Source: CAUPWF01 sp044425815
Lineage (GTDB): Bacteria; Bacillota; Clostridia; Lachnospirales; Lachnospiraceae
Direction of reading: 5' to 3'
Assembly: GCA_044425815.1 (NCBI GenBank)
Contig: JAWXVA010000001.1
Coordinates: forward strand, 62,001-126,000
DNA: 64,000 bases
Part shown: positions 62,830 to 64,000 of the stretch, one piece after another
Layout of the letters: each line of letters begins with the position of its first letter
Numbering within the stretch: the first letter of the stretch is position 1
Program-made: the position numbers and the translations under genes
The notes under the pieces: generated by a model
Seen by the model: the letters and a program-made list of their open reading frames with translations, nothing else
Told to the model about the DNA's origin: nothing
Database searches by the model: none

Positions 62830-64000
62830 ATGAATATAATAAAACAGACAGTAGTAGAGATAAAGAATTTGTTGAAGATGAAGTTTATTTTAATTATAGG
62901 TATTTTAGTGTTGATAATTGGGTTTGCAGGACCGATTCTTTCCATTGCGATGAACAAGTACTATGAGAATAAATATGCGGATAGATATGAAGAACAAATC
63001 TACGATAGCATTACTGTAGATGGCGTAACAATCGATCCCGAGAACCCTCTTTACTATGAAATCAATTATTATGTGAATGAAGCGATGATGTATGTAGGGG
63101 ACATCACAGCAGATGAGAGAACACTTACACAAGAGTTAGTAGATACAATTGCAGCGTATTATGTGGGCTATGCAACTGAGATTATAGATGGAGAAGATTA
63201 CCGAATTTCTATGGTGTGGTCAGGACGAGAAACTCTTACAGAACTATTTGCGTTGCAAAAAGTTGCAGAAGGTGTATCTAGTTCCGAGCTTATAAATGTC
63301 GTGAATATGATTAGTTATGTAGAGAACCTAAATAGTATGATGGAATTATCAGATGAAGATCTTGCTTTGAAAATTAAGCAAGATGAGGAATTCTTAGCAC
63401 AGATAGCAGAAGCTGTTGAATCAAATGATTTTGATATTTTTATTGATTGCATGATTATTGTAGAAAATCAAAAAATAGAGTCACTTGAGAAGCAGATAGA
63501 GAATCAAGAGGCGGCGGTTATTGCGAATCCAGATATGGAAGAGAGTGCAAATCAAGAAATTGAACGATTACAGACACAAATTGATATGGCCTATGAGAAT
63601 ACGATTCCCACATGGGAATATCGTAGAGAGAATGAACTCTATCCTAATTCCAATGACTGGAGAAACAATGCGCTTTCGGAAATAGAATGGAGAACATCTG
63701 AGTTGGCAAATCAGATTATCATGACAGAAGAAGAATATGAGAATGATTATTGGACAAAAGAAAATTATGGCTCTTATGAGGATTATGTCGCTGCAATGAA
63801 GAAAAATGAAATCAAAATTCAAGAGAAGATTATGTTAGCGCAGAATTCGTTGGATGCAGGCAAACCAGATATGAGTTTTATCTATAATGGAGCAAGACAG
63901 CAAGTGAATGGGAACTTATTTTATGCACTTATTGTAGCATTCTTTGCAATATTAGTGGGAGGATTTATTATTGCTAATGAATTCCAAACAGGAACAATTC
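62830..64000 (+). CDS. ABC-2 type permease, 5' part
   Basis: The first 390 residues of a membrane protein that partners the ATPase just upstream. The start at ATG 62830 follows GGAGGG. A membrane segment is at about residues 20-40 (LIIGILVLIIGFAGPILSIA), then a very large extracytoplasmic region of about 320 residues with a coiled-coil stretch (ESLEKQIENQEAAVI and ESANQEIERLQTQID), then a second segment at about 362-382 (YALIVAFFAILVGGFIIANE). The frame is open at the window edge. The permease type is typical of peptide or antibiotic exporters, and the large loop may bind substrate. Confidence 0.85.
   Translation, partial: MNIIKQTVVEIKNLLKMKFILIIGILVLIIGFAGPILSIAMNKYYENKYADRYEEQIYDSITVDGVTIDPENPLYYEINYYVNEAMMYVGDITADERTLTQELVDTIAAYYVGYATEIIDGEDYRISMVWSGRETLTELFALQKVAEGVSSSELINVVNMISYVENLNSMMELSDEDLALKIKQDEEFLAQIAEAVESNDFDIFIDCMIIVENQKIESLEKQIENQEAAVIANPDMEESANQEIERLQTQIDMAYENTIPTWEYRRENELYPNSNDWRNNALSEIEWRTSELANQIIMTEEEYENDYWTKENYGSYEDYVAAMKKNEIKIQEKIMLAQNSLDAGKPDMSFIYNGARQQVNGNLFYALIVAFFAILVGGFIIANEFQTGTI

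Noticed and set aside
1..64000. CRISPR array, prophage or defence island
   Set aside because: I saw no regularly spaced direct repeats, no integrase or phage structural genes, and no known defence genes in the window.

Overview
The window reads as chromosome from an AT-rich, spore-forming anaerobe of the Firmicutes, most likely a member of the Lachnospiraceae (Clostridia). The evidence is purine-rich Shine-Dalgarno sites before nearly every gene, two T-box riboswitches, a GerA/SpoVAF-type spore germination protein, and families that I know mainly from Lachnospiraceae (DUF5688, DUF4317, DUF6320, DUF1540). A FliB-type flagellin methylase suggests a flagellated relative. I see no prophage, insertion sequence with a transposase, CRISPR array or rRNA. 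The assignment to a family is an inference from gene content, not from a marker gene.

Layout. 1-780 is the 3' part of a branched-chain aminotransferase. 924-9031 is a sugar-handling island: two paralogous aminoglycoside-phosphotransferase-fold kinases (NahK-like), two paralogous AraC regulators, a sugar nucleotidyltransferase, a Gfo/Idh/MocA dehydrogenase and an SDR epimerase/reductase. A 638-bp gene-free foldback element with perfect 34-bp terminal inverted repeats and two related internal long hairpins (2141-2778) lies inside this island. 9184-12118 is a two-component system with its own promoter and a probable autoregulatory direct repeat. 12219-18571 is a housekeeping run: methyltransferase, hslO, nadE, a tocopherol-cyclase-like protein, aroK, a YqeG phosphatase and efp.

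18637-31433 holds a DUF5688 protein, tRNA-Arg(CCG), azlCD, a MATE exporter, small proteins, T-box-controlled thrS, a Cys-rich DUF1540 protein, an AI-2E-type permease, metA and a large EAL protein. 31454-38338 is a complete trpEGDCFBA operon behind a strong promoter and a tryptophan T-box. 38439-51281 is mostly membrane transport (two MATE proteins, a cation/proton antiporter, an AEC carrier, SulP) with apt, a Y-family polymerase, a dUTPase and the germination protein. 51377-57012 has a hydrolase, an acyltransferase-like membrane protein, FliB and an acyl-CoA synthetase. 57104-59110 is a nitroreductase-pyrB-pyrI operon read leftward. 59195-64000 has pheA, a DUF815 ATPase and an ABC exporter whose permease runs off the window.

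How it works together. Amino acid and nucleotide supply is the main theme: ilvE, aroK, trp, pheA, metA, thrS, azlCD, pyrBI, apt and nadE. The tRNA-sensing T-boxes tie thrS and trp to charging of their tRNAs. The most unusual material is the foldback element at 2141-2778. Next are three regulatory designs read directly from sequence: 11-bp-periodic operator-like repeats before the response regulator and before the ABC transporter, and two terminator-like hairpins whose 3' arm contains the Shine-Dalgarno of the next gene (before the DUF1540 and germination genes). I did not find a clear new multi-gene system; the hydrolase/acyltransferase pair and the sugar island are the best functional unknowns.
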